Source of the DNA: Bog-756 sp963734435
Lineage (GTDB): Bacteria > Actinomycetota > Acidimicrobiia > Acidimicrobiales > RAAP-2
Assembly (NCBI GenBank): GCA_963734435.1
Contig: CAVTHA010000008.1
Span: 124,001 to 188,000, forward strand
Length of the DNA: 64,000 bases
Direction: 5' to 3'
The stretch's first letter is position 1. Every line of letters starts with the position of its first letter. Under the pieces are notes generated by a model. The model searched no databases, was not told the origin of the DNA, and was given only the letters and a program-made list of their open reading frames with translations. The position numbers and the translations under genes were made by a program. Of this stretch, positions 20,868 through 29,716 are shown one piece after another.

Positions 20868-21850
20868 GTGGTCACGGCCCGACGTACTGGAGCGCCGCGG
20901 TCACGGAGACCGGCGGGCCGGCGGGTCGGCGACGCGAGAGCCGGCCCCTGCCGACCGCCGCACCCGTCGGCCTCCGGCCAGCTCGGCGGCCAGCGCCGCT
21001 TGCCGGGCCACCTCCAGCACCCGCTCGACGGCGGCGAGCGTCGGGCGGATGACCGTCGGGCTCCCGCAGCCAGTCGCCGGACGCGCCCGCCGGCCGACGG
21101 CCCCGGGAGCGGGCCAGGGCGCGACGGCGTCGTCGGGTCGATCCGGTCGGCCAGTCCGTCGAGCAGGTCGGCGTCGCCGGCCAGCACGCCGGCCTGGCGG
21201 GCGAGCACCGGCACGACGTCGCGCCCGGCGATGTCGGCGCAGCAGCGGGAGCAGCTCGTGGCGCACCCGGTTGCGCACGGAACCGCGGGTCGTCGTTGCG
21301 TCGGGTCGTGCACCGGACTCGAGGCCGAGTCGGCGGCACAGCTCCTCGGTCTCGGCGCGCCGGACGGCGAGCAGGGGGTGACGGCGGCCCCGGCCTCATC
21401 CCGGCCAGCCCGTCGAGACCCGCGCCCCGCGCAGCAGGTTGATCAGTACCGTCTCCGCCTGGTCGTCGGCGGTGTGGCCGGTAGCCGCCTCCGGGCCGAG
21501 CGCCCGGTCGGCGGGCCTGCCGGGCCCGGGCCTCGAGGTTCGGACCCGGCCCGACCGCCACCCGCTCGGACCGGAACGAGCGCCCCGAAACGCCGAGCGG
21601 CTGCCGCCACCACGCCGGGCCTCGGCGGCGGATCCGGGCCGCAGGCCGTGGTCGACGTGGACGGCGGTCACCCGGCAGCCGGCGGCCACGGCCAGCACCA
21701 GCAGGGCGAGCGAGTCGGCGCCTCCCGACACCCCGCACACCAGGGCGGTGCCGGCGTCGGGAACCGACACCGGTCGAGCAGGGTTCGACCAAGCGATCGG
21801 GGTGGGCCCCGGCGGGCTCAGCCGGAGAGGGCGGGCGTGGTCCCGACACG
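20868..21850 (-). pseudogene. tilS: tRNA(Ile)-lysidine synthase TilS, multiply frameshifted
   Basis: TilS makes lysidine in the anticodon of tRNA-Ile2 and is essential in bacteria. Pieces lie in order but in several frames: LLDRCRFP near 21790, the ATP-pyrophosphatase loop ALVCGVSGGADSLALLVLA near 21740, VTAVHVDHGLRPGSAA, then GHTADDQAETVLINLLRGA near 21470, VRNRVRHELLPLL near 21270, and GRDVVPVLARQAGVLAGDAD near 21200, followed by a helical tail. At least five shifts are needed. The order and completeness of the conserved blocks argue for sequencing error over a true pseudogene. Ends are approximate. It lies between hpt and a zincin-type protease, the normal actinobacterial position. Confidence 0.8.
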
Positions 21851-22948
21851 GCGAGATCCAGGCAGCGCGGGTCGCGGATCTCGACCAGCGAGGGCAGCCA
21901 CTCGGGACCCCGCCAGACGCGGTCGAGGAGCTCAGGGCCGCCCGCGTCCTCCACCGCGGCGATGAAGCGCTCGCCCTCCTCGTACTGGCGCAACTTGGCC
22001 TCGATCCCGATCAACTGCTGCAGCAGGCGGGCCGGCCCCTTGGTCTGCTGGCGGCGTTGCCGCAGCACTTCGCTGAACGTGGCCGCGCTCGGAATGGCGG
22101 CCGCACCCGCCCGGTCCATCGTCACGTCCCCGTGGCCTTCGAGCAGGCTCATGAGGGCCTGGATCCGATGGAGGCCCTCGAGCTGCTCCGGAGTGGCCAC
22201 CAGCCCGAGCGCCCCGTTCTCGCGCAGCGGGTTGCGGCCCGCTCGGATCTCGTCGGTCATCCGGCGGAGTGCCTCGGCGAACCGGGAGGGGTCGGGCTCG
22301 AGCGAGCCGATGCCTTCCTCCACCAGGGTCACGAAGTAGTCGCGCATCCAGGGGATAGCCGGTGAACTGGCAGCGGTGGGTGACCTCGTGCAGAGCGAGC
22401 CACAGGCGGAACTCGCGTGGCTCGAAGCCGTGGAGCTGTTCCAGCGCCACCACGTTGGGACCGACGAAGTACACCAGGTCCTGGTCTTCGACGGCTTCCT
22501 CGGCGAGTAGGAGGTCGTACTGACCGAGCACCCGGGTCGAGAGCCAACCGAGCACCACGCCCATCTGCGCGCCGGTGACGGCCCGGCCGGCTGTGGCCAG
22601 CGGCCCGGCTACCCGCTCGGTGAGCGAGTTCCCGGCCACGATGCGTGCCGGGTCCAGCTTCTCGAGATGGGGACCGACGAGCCGCTGGAAACTGGCGATG
22701 TTGACATGGACCCAGCCGGCACGGTCGGTGACCCGGGCCCGGGCCGGGCCCGACGAGGAGCGCAGCCCGGTGGAGGCGGCCACCAGTTCCTCGGCCTCAG
22801 CGGTGAGCTGCTCGAAGTCCGACTGCAGGACATCGGGCCGGTACGGGGCGGGCATGCGGCTGCGGTTCCCCACCCAGCCGGCCACCCGCTCGGCGGTGTC
22901 CCACGCCACCGCCCCACCCGGGCCCGTGGGACTGTCGGAGTCGACCAC
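21851..22948 (-). CDS. zincin-like metalloprotease, DUF2342 family (frameshifted)
   Basis: This conserved actinobacterial family (Zincin_2/DUF2342) sits next to tilS in many genomes; its substrate is unknown. From the GTG at 22948 the frame reads AWDTAERVAGWVGNRSRMP, VNIASFQRLVGPHLEKLD, GQMGVVLGWLSTRVLGQYDL-like text, VYFVGPNVVALEQ, and the zinc motif HExxH in LALHEVTHRCQF. At 22347 a run of four C should be three: FTGYP must join WMRDYFVTLVEE in the next frame. The rest (RMTDEIRAGRNPLRENGALG, LLQQLIGIEAKLRQYEEGERF, GPEWLPSLVEIRDP) is intact. The last few codons are uncertain because tilS damage begins there. Confidence 0.82.
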
Positions 22949-23055
22949 GGCGACCAGTGTAGGGACCCGGGCCACCCGGACGCGGTCGGCGGGCCCGGCG
23001 CCGCCCGAAACCGCTCCGCCCCGGCCGGGTGCTATCGGGCGCCCGGAAAGACCGG

Positions 23056-23327
23056 TCAGCTCGTGGAGCGCTTGTGCTCGTCGCGCAGGGCGTCGGCCAC
23101 CCGGACGATGAGCGACTCGGGGACGTGGTCCTTGCATCGGTTGGCGATGACCCGCCTCAACTCTGTCTCGAACCCGTAGGCCCCGACGCAGGGCCCGCAC
23201 ATGTCCAGGTGCCGGGTGATCTCCAACCGGCGCTCCTCGGTGAGCTCGCCATCCAGGTAGAAGTAGAGGCGTTCGATGGTCTCGTCGCAACCGAGGAAGC
23301 CCGCGGCGCGTGCGAGTCCTTGTCCAC
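23056..23327 (-). CDS. rsrA: zinc-binding anti-sigma factor, RsrA/RshA type (frameshifted)
   Basis: RsrA-type proteins bind SigR/SigH-type sigma factors and release them when zinc-coordinating thiols are oxidised. The body reads GCDETIERLYFYLDGELTEE then EITRHLDMCGPC, which has the ZAS signature H-x3-C-x2-C, then LRRVIANRCKDHVPESLI and DALRDEHKRS. The plausible GTG start at 23327, preceded by GAGAGG, opens as VDKDSHA but in another frame; adding one base near 23305 restores MDKDSHAAAGFLGCDE. With that repair it is about 90 residues, the usual size. It follows sigR by ~90 nt on the same strand. Confidence 0.8.
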
Positions 23328-23414
23328 CGAACCTCTCGAGGCACCCGGTACACCCGGCACACCTTGTTCTCCCACTGCATGCTCTCCCTGCCGGGCCGCC
23401 CTGCCCGGCTACGT

Positions 23415-23993
23415 CTACCTGGCCTCGTCGGCCGCCCCGACCAACCCTCTGGCCCTTCCACGATCCATCAACGCCTTCTGGAGCGCCCTTCTTCCACGAT
23501 GGATTCGGCTCATGACCGTGCCGATGGGCACATCGGTGATGTCGGCGATCTCCTTGTAGGAGAATCCCTCGACGTCAGCCAGCAGCACGGCCATCCGGAA
23601 GGTCTCGGGAAGTGCCTCGATGGCCGCCTTCACGTCGGTGTCGGTGAACCGGTCGAGCGCCTCGTCCTCGGCGCTCCGCCCGAGGCCGGCGGCCTGGTCG
23701 CCCGACAGGTGCCGATAGAGGTAGAGGTCCTCGACGTCCTCGACGTCGGCGATCTCGGGCCGGCGCTTCTTGGCCCGGTAGGTGTTGATGTAGGTGTTGG
23801 TGAGGATCCGGTAGAGCCACGCCTTGAGGTTGGTCCCGGTCTCGAAGCTGCCGAAGGCCCGGTAGGCCTTGAGGTAGGTCTCTTGGACCAGATCCTCGGC
23901 ATCGGCGGAATTCCGGGTCATCCGGAGCGCGGCTGTGTAGAGCGCCGGCATGTACTCCATCGCCAGGTCGGAGAATGCCGCCTGATCGGCCAT
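23415..23993 (-). CDS. sigR: ECF RNA polymerase sigma factor, SigR/SigH type
   Basis: Group IV sigma factor of 192 residues. Region 2 is seen in EYMPALYTAALRMTRN and DAEDLVQETYLKAYRAFGSF, then TNLKAWLYRILTNTYINTYR. An acidic linker (IADVEDVEDLYLY) leads to region 4: AIEALPETFRMAVLLADVEG, FSYKEIADITDVPIGTVMSR, IHRGRRALQKAL. The closest described relatives are thiol-oxidative-stress sigma factors of actinobacteria, and the RsrA-like gene downstream supports that. I could not find a clear GGAAT-type autoregulatory promoter upstream. Confidence 0.92.
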   Translation of the reverse strand: MADQAAFSDLAMEYMPALYTAALRMTRNSADAEDLVQETYLKAYRAFGSFETGTNLKAWLYRILTNTYINTYRAKKRRPEIADVEDVEDLYLYRHLSGDQAAGLGRSAEDEALDRFTDTDVKAAIEALPETFRMAVLLADVEGFSYKEIADITDVPIGTVMSRIHRGRRALQKALMDRGRARGLVGAADEAR

Positions 23994-24145
23994 GGCTGCA
24001 CCCTACACAGGCGGACCCCGGTCCGGTACCGCGTGACCCCGGCGCGGCGACGGCGGGCGGAGCCACCGCGGCCATCCATCCGGTTCGGTGTGGCCCGACC
24101 CACCATCGCCGTTTGCCTCCCCGCCGATGGGGCACAATGCCACCG

Positions 24146-24568
24146 ATGACGACCCCCTCCCACCCGTCGAGGAGCCGCAACTCCGAAGGCCGCCGAGTGG
24201 GTCTGTCCGTTCGTCTCCACCGACCTCGACCCGGACCGGCCGACCGGCGGTCGGTTCGGCCGGTCGCCGCCCGTCCCACCGGTCACGGTGGGGCCGGTCA
24301 ACGGCTGATCGAAACCCGCCGAACGGCCGGCGGTGCCCGCGTCTCCACCGTCCGGCGGCTCGATGGGTCCACCTTCACCGTCACGGTGCCGATTGACGCC
24401 ATGGACGACGAAGTCGCCGGTCTCTGGCCCGAGAGTTGGATCGCGGGTGACGGCGCCGCCCGCCAACCGCCGCCGTCGGCGCTCGTGCGTCTGGCCTCCG
24501 CCGTCACCGTCGGCCCATCGCCCTGCCTGGCCCTGCGGCTCGGGGTCCCGCTCATGGCCATCCGATGA
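24146..24568 (+). CDS. hypothetical protein
   Basis: An open frame of 140 residues with an ATG start. The first half is Arg/Ser/Pro-rich and may be non-coding or disordered. The second half looks protein-like (STVRRLDGSTFTVTVPIDAM, GLWPESWIAGDG, LVRLASAVTVGPSPCLALRL), with GC-rich third codon positions and a plausible strand/helix pattern. No family is recognised and no strong ribosome-binding site is visible. It lies between the divergent sigR and the hydrolase at 24708. The true start may be further in. Confidence 0.4.
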   Translation: MTTPSHPSRSRNSEGRRVGLSVRLHRPRPGPADRRSVRPVAARPTGHGGAGQRLIETRRTAGGARVSTVRRLDGSTFTVTVPIDAMDDEVAGLWPESWIAGDGAARQPPPSALVRLASAVTVGPSPCLALRLGVPLMAIR

Positions 24569-24707
24569 CCAAGGCGGTGGGGCCGGCCGGATTGGCCCGG
24601 TCACCAGGCTGAACGGCCTCGGCGGCCGACCGGGGCACGGGTGTTAGCTTGCCCCGGGGGGAGAAGTGGGACGAGGAAACCGGGGATGACCACAGGGAGG
24701 GGGCGAC

Positions 24708-26141
24708 ATGCGTGACGGGCACCGGACGAAGCGGCGATGGGCCCGGTGGTGGGCCGTGGCGGGACTGGTCACGGCCACGGCCACCGGGTACGGCCTGGCC
24801 TCACCTCCGGCCACGGCCGCGGCACCGCGGACGCCGCGGTCGGTGACCTGGATGTCGGGCTTCCAAGCCCCCGGTACCCCGTCGCAGTACGACAAGGTCG
24901 GCGTGCTCAAGGTCGGCAGTGCTCAGGCAAAGAACGTCCTCGTTCTCGAACCTGGGACATCGGCCGGTTCCGCCTACTTCGTCCCCCTGGCCAAGTGGAT
25001 CGTGTCCAAGGCCCCCGCCTGGCAGGTCTGGTCGGTCGAACGCCGGGAGAACCTGCTCGAGGACCAATCCGAGCTCAACGCCTTCAAGCAGCGAAAGGTC
25101 TCGTCGACCCAGCTCTACAACTACTACCTCGGCTACCTCAAGGATCCGAGCGTGCAAACCCACTTCCAATCGATCCCCAACTCGTCGGTCTCCTTCGCCA
25201 AGGACTGGGGCATGGACGTGGCCGTCCAGGACCTGAACCGGGTGATCCGGGCGGCGAAGCGGCTCGGTGGCAAGGTCGTGCTGGGCGGCCATTCCCTGGG
25301 TGGCTCGGTGGTCACCGCCTACGCCACGTGGGACTTCAACGGGCACGCCGGAGCCAAGAACCTGGCCGGGCTGGTCTACATCGACGGCGGGAGCGGGCCG
25401 ACACCGGTCAGCGCGGCCGACGCCACCGCCGAGCTGCAGCAACTCGACTCCTCCACCACCTCGCCCTGGCTCTCGTTCGGTGGCATCGGCGCGCCCTACG
25501 CCGGGCTCTACAACGCCACCGGATCGGCGGCGGCGTTGCTCGACCCGAACAGCCCGTCCCTCGGCCAAACCTCGGGTCTGCTCCCGCCGTCCATCGTGCC
25601 CCCGGTTCCTGCCAGCAACGTCGGCCAGTACGGCTACGCCCTCAACGTGGCCACCTCGCCGGCCAGCCTGGAGGCTGCCCAGGCCCACCTGGGCCAGGGC
25701 CTCTCGGTGGCCGGGCCGGTGCACGGCTGGAACGGCACCGGGGCCCTGACCCCGATCAAGCGCTACGCCACGATGTTCTCGGGAGCAGGCATCAACAATG
25801 CCGACGGCACCGAGTGGTACTTCCCGCAACGGCTCACCGATGACACCGGCGCCGTCGGCAACGGCAACGCCAATCCCGCCCAGGCCGTGCTCGGGCTCAA
25901 CGCCACCATGGGCCACCACCTGCCCCGGGGTCTCCGGATCTACGCCTTCGGCGCCCACCTCGGCGGTCAGAGCGTGCTGAAGGCGGCGCAGGACCTGGCT
26001 CAACAGTCGAACATCCCGTCGGGCAATCTCACGCTGATCAACCGGCAGAGCACCTACGCGCACAACGACCCGGCGGGGGCCTACCCGGTCAACGCCTTCT
26101 TCAGCGGCCTCGTGCCCTTCCTCGGGAAGATCGCGTCCTGA
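24708..26141 (+). CDS. secreted alpha/beta hydrolase
   Basis: A 477-residue exported hydrolase. Residues 1-39 are a signal peptide (RHRTKRRWAR-like basic start, hydrophobic core, cleavage near ATAAAP). The nucleophile elbow G-x-S-x-G is GGHSLGGSVV at about residue 196. LVYIDGGSGP follows the expected strand, and a late His (THAHNDP-like, here YAHNDPAGAYPVN) may complete the triad. The ATG is preceded by GGAGGG. The lid region between ~225 and 400 is rich in Gly, Ala and Pro. Substrate is unknown; lipase/esterase activity is an inference. The stop codon lies in a 23-bp tandem duplication. Confidence 0.82.
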   Translation: MRDGHRTKRRWARWWAVAGLVTATATGYGLASPPATAAAPRTPRSVTWMSGFQAPGTPSQYDKVGVLKVGSAQAKNVLVLEPGTSAGSAYFVPLAKWIVSKAPAWQVWSVERRENLLEDQSELNAFKQRKVSSTQLYNYYLGYLKDPSVQTHFQSIPNSSVSFAKDWGMDVAVQDLNRVIRAAKRLGGKVVLGGHSLGGSVVTAYATWDFNGHAGAKNLAGLVYIDGGSGPTPVSAADATAELQQLDSSTTSPWLSFGGIGAPYAGLYNATGSAAALLDPNSPSLGQTSGLLPPSIVPPVPASNVGQYGYALNVATSPASLEAAQAHLGQGLSVAGPVHGWNGTGALTPIKRYATMFSGAGINNADGTEWYFPQRLTDDTGAVGNGNANPAQAVLGLNATMGHHLPRGLRIYAFGAHLGGQSVLKAAQDLAQQSNIPSGNLTLINRQSTYAHNDPAGAYPVNAFFSGLVPFLGKIAS

Positions 26142-26164
26142 TCCTCGGGAAGATCGCGTCCTGA
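26119..26164. repeat. perfect 23-bp tandem duplication at the hydrolase stop
   Basis: A 23-bp unit beginning TCCTCGGGAAGATCG and ending in CCTGA occurs at 26119-26141 and again at 26142-26164 without spacer. The first copy contains the codons for LGKIAS and the TGA; the second repeats them out of use. Its length is the same as the duplication at 18754-18799. Confidence 0.9.
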
Positions 26165-26198
26165 GCCGATCGCCAGCCGACACCCGGTGACGGCCGGC

Positions 26199-26798
26199 TC
26201 AGTCGTCGAGGTGGCCTGAGACGTACCGGTCGACGGTGGGGCCGGCCCACCGCGCCACCTGGGCGCGAGGGGCCGACGCCAGCGGCTCCATGCGCATGAC
26301 ATAACGGGCCCAGGCGAGCCCGAGGAGCTGGGAGCCGACCAGGGCCCGTCGCTTCATCCGGGTCTCCTGGTCCTCGTCCCCGGCGAAGGGACCTTCGAGC
26401 CCCACGCGCTCGACGATGAACTCGCGCATGCCCACCGCCACCTGGGGAGAGGCCGCCATGGCCTGGGCCAGGCTGACGAAGGCCGGTGAGGCGGTTCCCC
26501 GGCCCCGCTCCCACTGGGCCAAGAACCGCTCGATCAACCGTTCGCCGCTGAAGCCCCCGGCAGCCGCCTCCGCCTTGACGGCCTTCGGGTCGATGGGAAG
26601 AGCCATCATCTCGATGTAGAGCGCCGACTTGTCGGCGAAGTAGTGGTGGACCAGGGCCGGGTCGACGGCCGCCCGGCGGGCGATGGCTCGCAGGCTGGCC
26701 CCGGCATAGCCTTGCTCGTAGAAGGTGGCCCGGGCGGCCTCGAGGATCGCCGCCCGGGTGTCGACATGGCCGGGCCGGCGTCCGCGGCCCGGTCTCAT
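26199..26798 (-). CDS. TetR-family transcriptional regulator
   Basis: The N-terminal helix-turn-helix is clear: DTRAAILEAARATFYEQGYA, then SLRAIARRAAVDPALVHHYF and DKSALYIEMM. The C-terminal ligand domain resembles TetR_C_33-like domains (FLAQWERG, VSLAQAMAASPQV, RRALVGSQLLGLAWARYVM). The ATG at 26798, preceded by GAGG, is preferred over one 27 nt upstream. It is divergent from the MMPL transporter gene, and a palindrome in the 110-bp gap is a likely operator, so it probably represses that exporter. 199 residues. Confidence 0.9.
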   Translation of the reverse strand: MRPGRGRRPGHVDTRAAILEAARATFYEQGYAGASLRAIARRAAVDPALVHHYFADKSALYIEMMALPIDPKAVKAEAAAGGFSGERLIERFLAQWERGRGTASPAFVSLAQAMAASPQVAVGMREFIVERVGLEGPFAGDEDQETRMKRRALVGSQLLGLAWARYVMRMEPLASAPRAQVARWAGPTVDRYVSGHLDD

Positions 26799-26897
26799 GA
26801 CCTCGGGCCCGTGGCCCGGGGGCAACCGGTGCGGGCGCCGATGTCACGCTGAGGGGGTCTGTCCCGTCTATTCAAGAGATGTCAACCGTGTTATAAC

Positions 26898-26910
26898 TCA
26901 TCAGTGATGA
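26898..26910. promoter_or_regulatory. candidate TetR operator palindrome
   Basis: TCATCA-G-TGATGA is a perfect 13-bp palindrome in an unusually AT-rich stretch between the divergent TetR and MMPL genes. TTATAACT just before it resembles a -10 element for the MMPL gene, whose ATG at 26937 follows GGAGG. Position and symmetry support operator function; which protein binds it is inferred. Confidence 0.55.
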
Positions 26911-26936
26911 ATTTACCCGAACGGAGGCTGTCCTGA

Positions 26937-29235
26937 ATGGCACATCGCCCCGGTAGACCGGCCACTGCCGAGGAGAGCGCCCTCGGGCGGCTGGCCGGCT
27001 GGTGCTACGACCACCGGCGACGGGTCCTCCTGCTGTGGATCGCTCGTGCATCGTCGTCGTGACTGTGGTGGGCCAGTCGATGGGCAGCCGGTTCCAGGAC
27101 AACTTCTCCTCGGGGAACTCCGCCTCCCAGCAGGTCCAGAACCTGCTGGCGGCCCGCGTTCCCCCAGACCGGCCGGGACCACGGCCGACGTGGTCATCTC
27201 GACGACCACGGCGCCGGTGCAGTCGCCGGCCAACGTGGCCACCACCGACGCCGCATGGTGGCGCGGCTGTCGACCCTTCCCCACGTCTCCGGGGTGCACG
27301 AGCCCGTTCGCCGCCGGGGCCGCCACCAGATCGCCGCCGACGGGCACATCGCCTTCGCCGTGGTCCAGTTCGACGAGGACGCGGCCACCGTGCCCAACAG
27401 CCGCGGTGACCACGGTGATCGACACGGCCCAGTCCTTCGCCCGGCCCGGCTATCAGGTCGCGCTCGGCGGGCGGCCGATCGCCAAGGTGGTCACCGCCGC
27501 AGCCCGGGCCGAGCGAGGGCATCGGGATCCTGGCCGCCATGATCATCATGCTGATCGCCTTCGGGTCGGTGGTGGCCATGGGCCTGCCCATCATCACCGC
27601 CCTGTTCGGCATCGCCATCGGCTTCGCCCTCGAGGACCTGCTCAGCCACGTCCTGAACGTCCCCATCTTCGCCCCCGAGATGCTGGCCATGATCGGGCTC
27701 GGGGTGGGCATCGACTACGCCCTGTTCATCGTGACCCGGTACCGGCAGGGCCTGGTCGAGGGCCGCGACCCGCGGCAGGCGGTGGCCGACGTCGCTGGCC
27801 ACGTCGGGCCGGGCCGTGCTCTTCGCCGGGTGCACCGTGATCATCTCGCTGCTCGGGCTCTTCATCGTCAACCTCCCCTTCATGCAGGGACTGGCCGTGG
27901 GCGCCATCGTCGCCGTGCTGCTGGTGATGGCCGGCGCCCTCACCCTGTTGCCGGCCATGCTCGGCTTCGCCGGCCGGGCCATCGACCGGCTGCACCTCCC
28001 GGGCTCCTGCAGACCGGGGCCGCCCCGGCTCCGCGACGGCTTCTGGTACCGCTGGAGCCGGATCGATCCAGCGCCACCCGTGGGCGGCGGGCACTCTCGG
28101 CCCTGCTGGTGCTGCTGGCTCCTGGCCATTCCCGCTGTTCTCCATGCGCCTGGCCTTCACCGACGCCGGCAACGACCCCACCTCGCTCACCACCCGGCAG
28201 GCCTACGACCTGTTGGCCGAAGGGCTTCGGCCCCGGCTTCAACGGCCCGCTGGTGATCGCCGCCGAGCTCCCGCTCGTCGCCGGCGGTGACCGGCCACCA
28301 TGGATCGGCGTCCAGACAGGCCATGCGGTCGACGCCCGGTGTGGCCTTCGCCGCGCCCGTCGCAGGTCAACGCCGACCGCGACGCCGGCGGTGATCATCG
28401 CCTACCCGACCACCGCCCCGCAGGCGGCGGCGACGGCTCACGCTGGTCACGCCACCTGCGCAGCACGGTCATCCCCGCGGTCCACGGCCGGGACCGGCGT
28501 CAGGGTGCTGGTCGGCGGGGAGACCGCCGGCGGCGTCGACGCCGCCGAACTACCTCTCGTCACCGCCTCTTCTGGGTCATCGGCGGCGTGATCGTGCTGT
28601 CCTTCCTGCTGCTGATGGCCGTCTTCCGCTCGGTGGTCATCCCGGTCAAGGCGGCCGTCATGAACCTGCTGTCGGTCGGGCGCCGCCTACGGCGTGATCG
28701 TGGCCGTGTTCCAGTGGGGATGGGGCGGCTCGCTCATCGGCATCGGTGCGCACCGGGCCGATCGACCCGTGGATCCCGCTCATGATGTTCACCATCCTCT
28801 TCGGGCTGTCGATGGACTACGAGGTGTTCCTGTTGTCGCGCATCCGGGAGGAGTGGCGCCGCACCGGCGACAACTCCGCCGCGGTGGCCGACGGCCTGGC
28901 CAAGACGGCCCGGGTGATCACCGCGGCGGCCGCCATCATGATCTGCGTCTTCGGCTCGTTCGTGATCGGCGACCCGCTGCGGGTGCTCAAGGTGTTCGGC
29001 CTCGGACTGGCCGCGTCCATCCTCATCGACGCCACCCTGGTGCGGATGGTGCTGGTGCCGTCGGTCATGGAGCTGCTCGGCCGGGCCAACTGGTACATGC
29101 CCGCGGTGGCTCGACCGGATCGTGCCCCACCTCGGGGTCGAGGTCGATGTGGAGGACATCGCCGCTCAGCGGGTCGGTACCACCACGCCCGTCGAGGACC
29201 AGGCGGAGCTGGTGCGTGCCGGTCGGAACGACTGA
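26937..29235 (+). pseudogene. MMPL-family (RND) transporter, multiply frameshifted
   Basis: The whole length of an MMPL transporter (YdfJ/MmpL type, about 760 residues) can be followed, but across at least ten frame changes. In order: LGRLAGWCYDHRRRVLLLWI, GQSMGSRFQDNFSSGNSASQ, VARLSTLPHVSGVHEP, FAVVQFDEDAATVPN, the first membrane bundle IGILAAMIIMLIAFGSVVAM and IGLGVGIDYALFIVTRYR, LLGLFIVNLPFMQGLAVG, a second periplasmic domain, then VIGGVIVLSFLLLMAVFRSV and ILFGLSMDYEVFLLSRIREE, ending in EDQAELVRAGRND. Two GxxxDY-type motifs in the bundles are intact. The continuous homology suggests sequence error. Probable lipid or drug exporter under the adjacent TetR. Confidence 0.85.
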
Positions 29236-29280
29236 GGCCTCCACTCGCCCCACCTTCGTCGCATCACCCCGAGGGGGCGG

Positions 29281-29716
29281 TTAGCCGAGCACCCCGGCCA
29301 GCCACCGGGAGCTCGACCGGCGAGAACCAGCGGCCGGCGCGGGCCCACACCGGGGCGCGGTCCGCGCCCAGCCGGTTCACGCCCTCGACCCCGGCACGCT
29401 CATCACCCAGGCTGGGTCCCGGGCCAGTTCGGCCCCATCACGGCCGCCGCCCCGTCGTCGAGGACCAGCCCGCCGAGCTCCCGGTCGGCCGCCGCCCCCC
29501 GGAGGTCGATCGGCACAGGCTCGGTCACCGGCACCACCCGCCGGACCGGGCCAGGCCGGCCGGGCCGGGCATCACCTGGTCGTCGACATGACGCGGGCTC
29601 AGCCCGTCGAGCACCAGGAACAGCGCCTTCGCCCGGCCGCCTGCCGATGCCGGGGCGTTCCGTCCGGAGGGCGACGCCGGCCTCACCCCGCCACGAGGGT
29701 AAGGGTCGGCAGCCAC
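29281..29716 (-). pseudogene. alkaline-phosphatase-superfamily hydrolase remnant, internally deleted
   Basis: The start (KALFLVLDGLSPRHVDDQVM) matches the metal-binding N-terminus of type I phosphodiesterase / phosphonoacetate-hydrolase-like enzymes. Within ~50 codons it passes directly to what looks like the C-terminal end (VTEPVPIDLRGAAADRELGG, LVLDDGAAAVMG, NRLGADRAPVWARAGRWFSP). The middle, with the catalytic Thr/Ser and remaining metal ligands, is missing. Several frame changes are also needed, ending at TAA 29281. It overlaps the HD-protein gene by ~30 bp, which suggests they were once translated together. It cannot be functional as written. Confidence 0.5.

Noticed and set aside
23340..23380. 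ATG frame starting MQWENKVC before rsrA
   Set aside because: Frame runs out of register with the anti-sigma domain and continues as an Arg-rich shadow through the protease gene.
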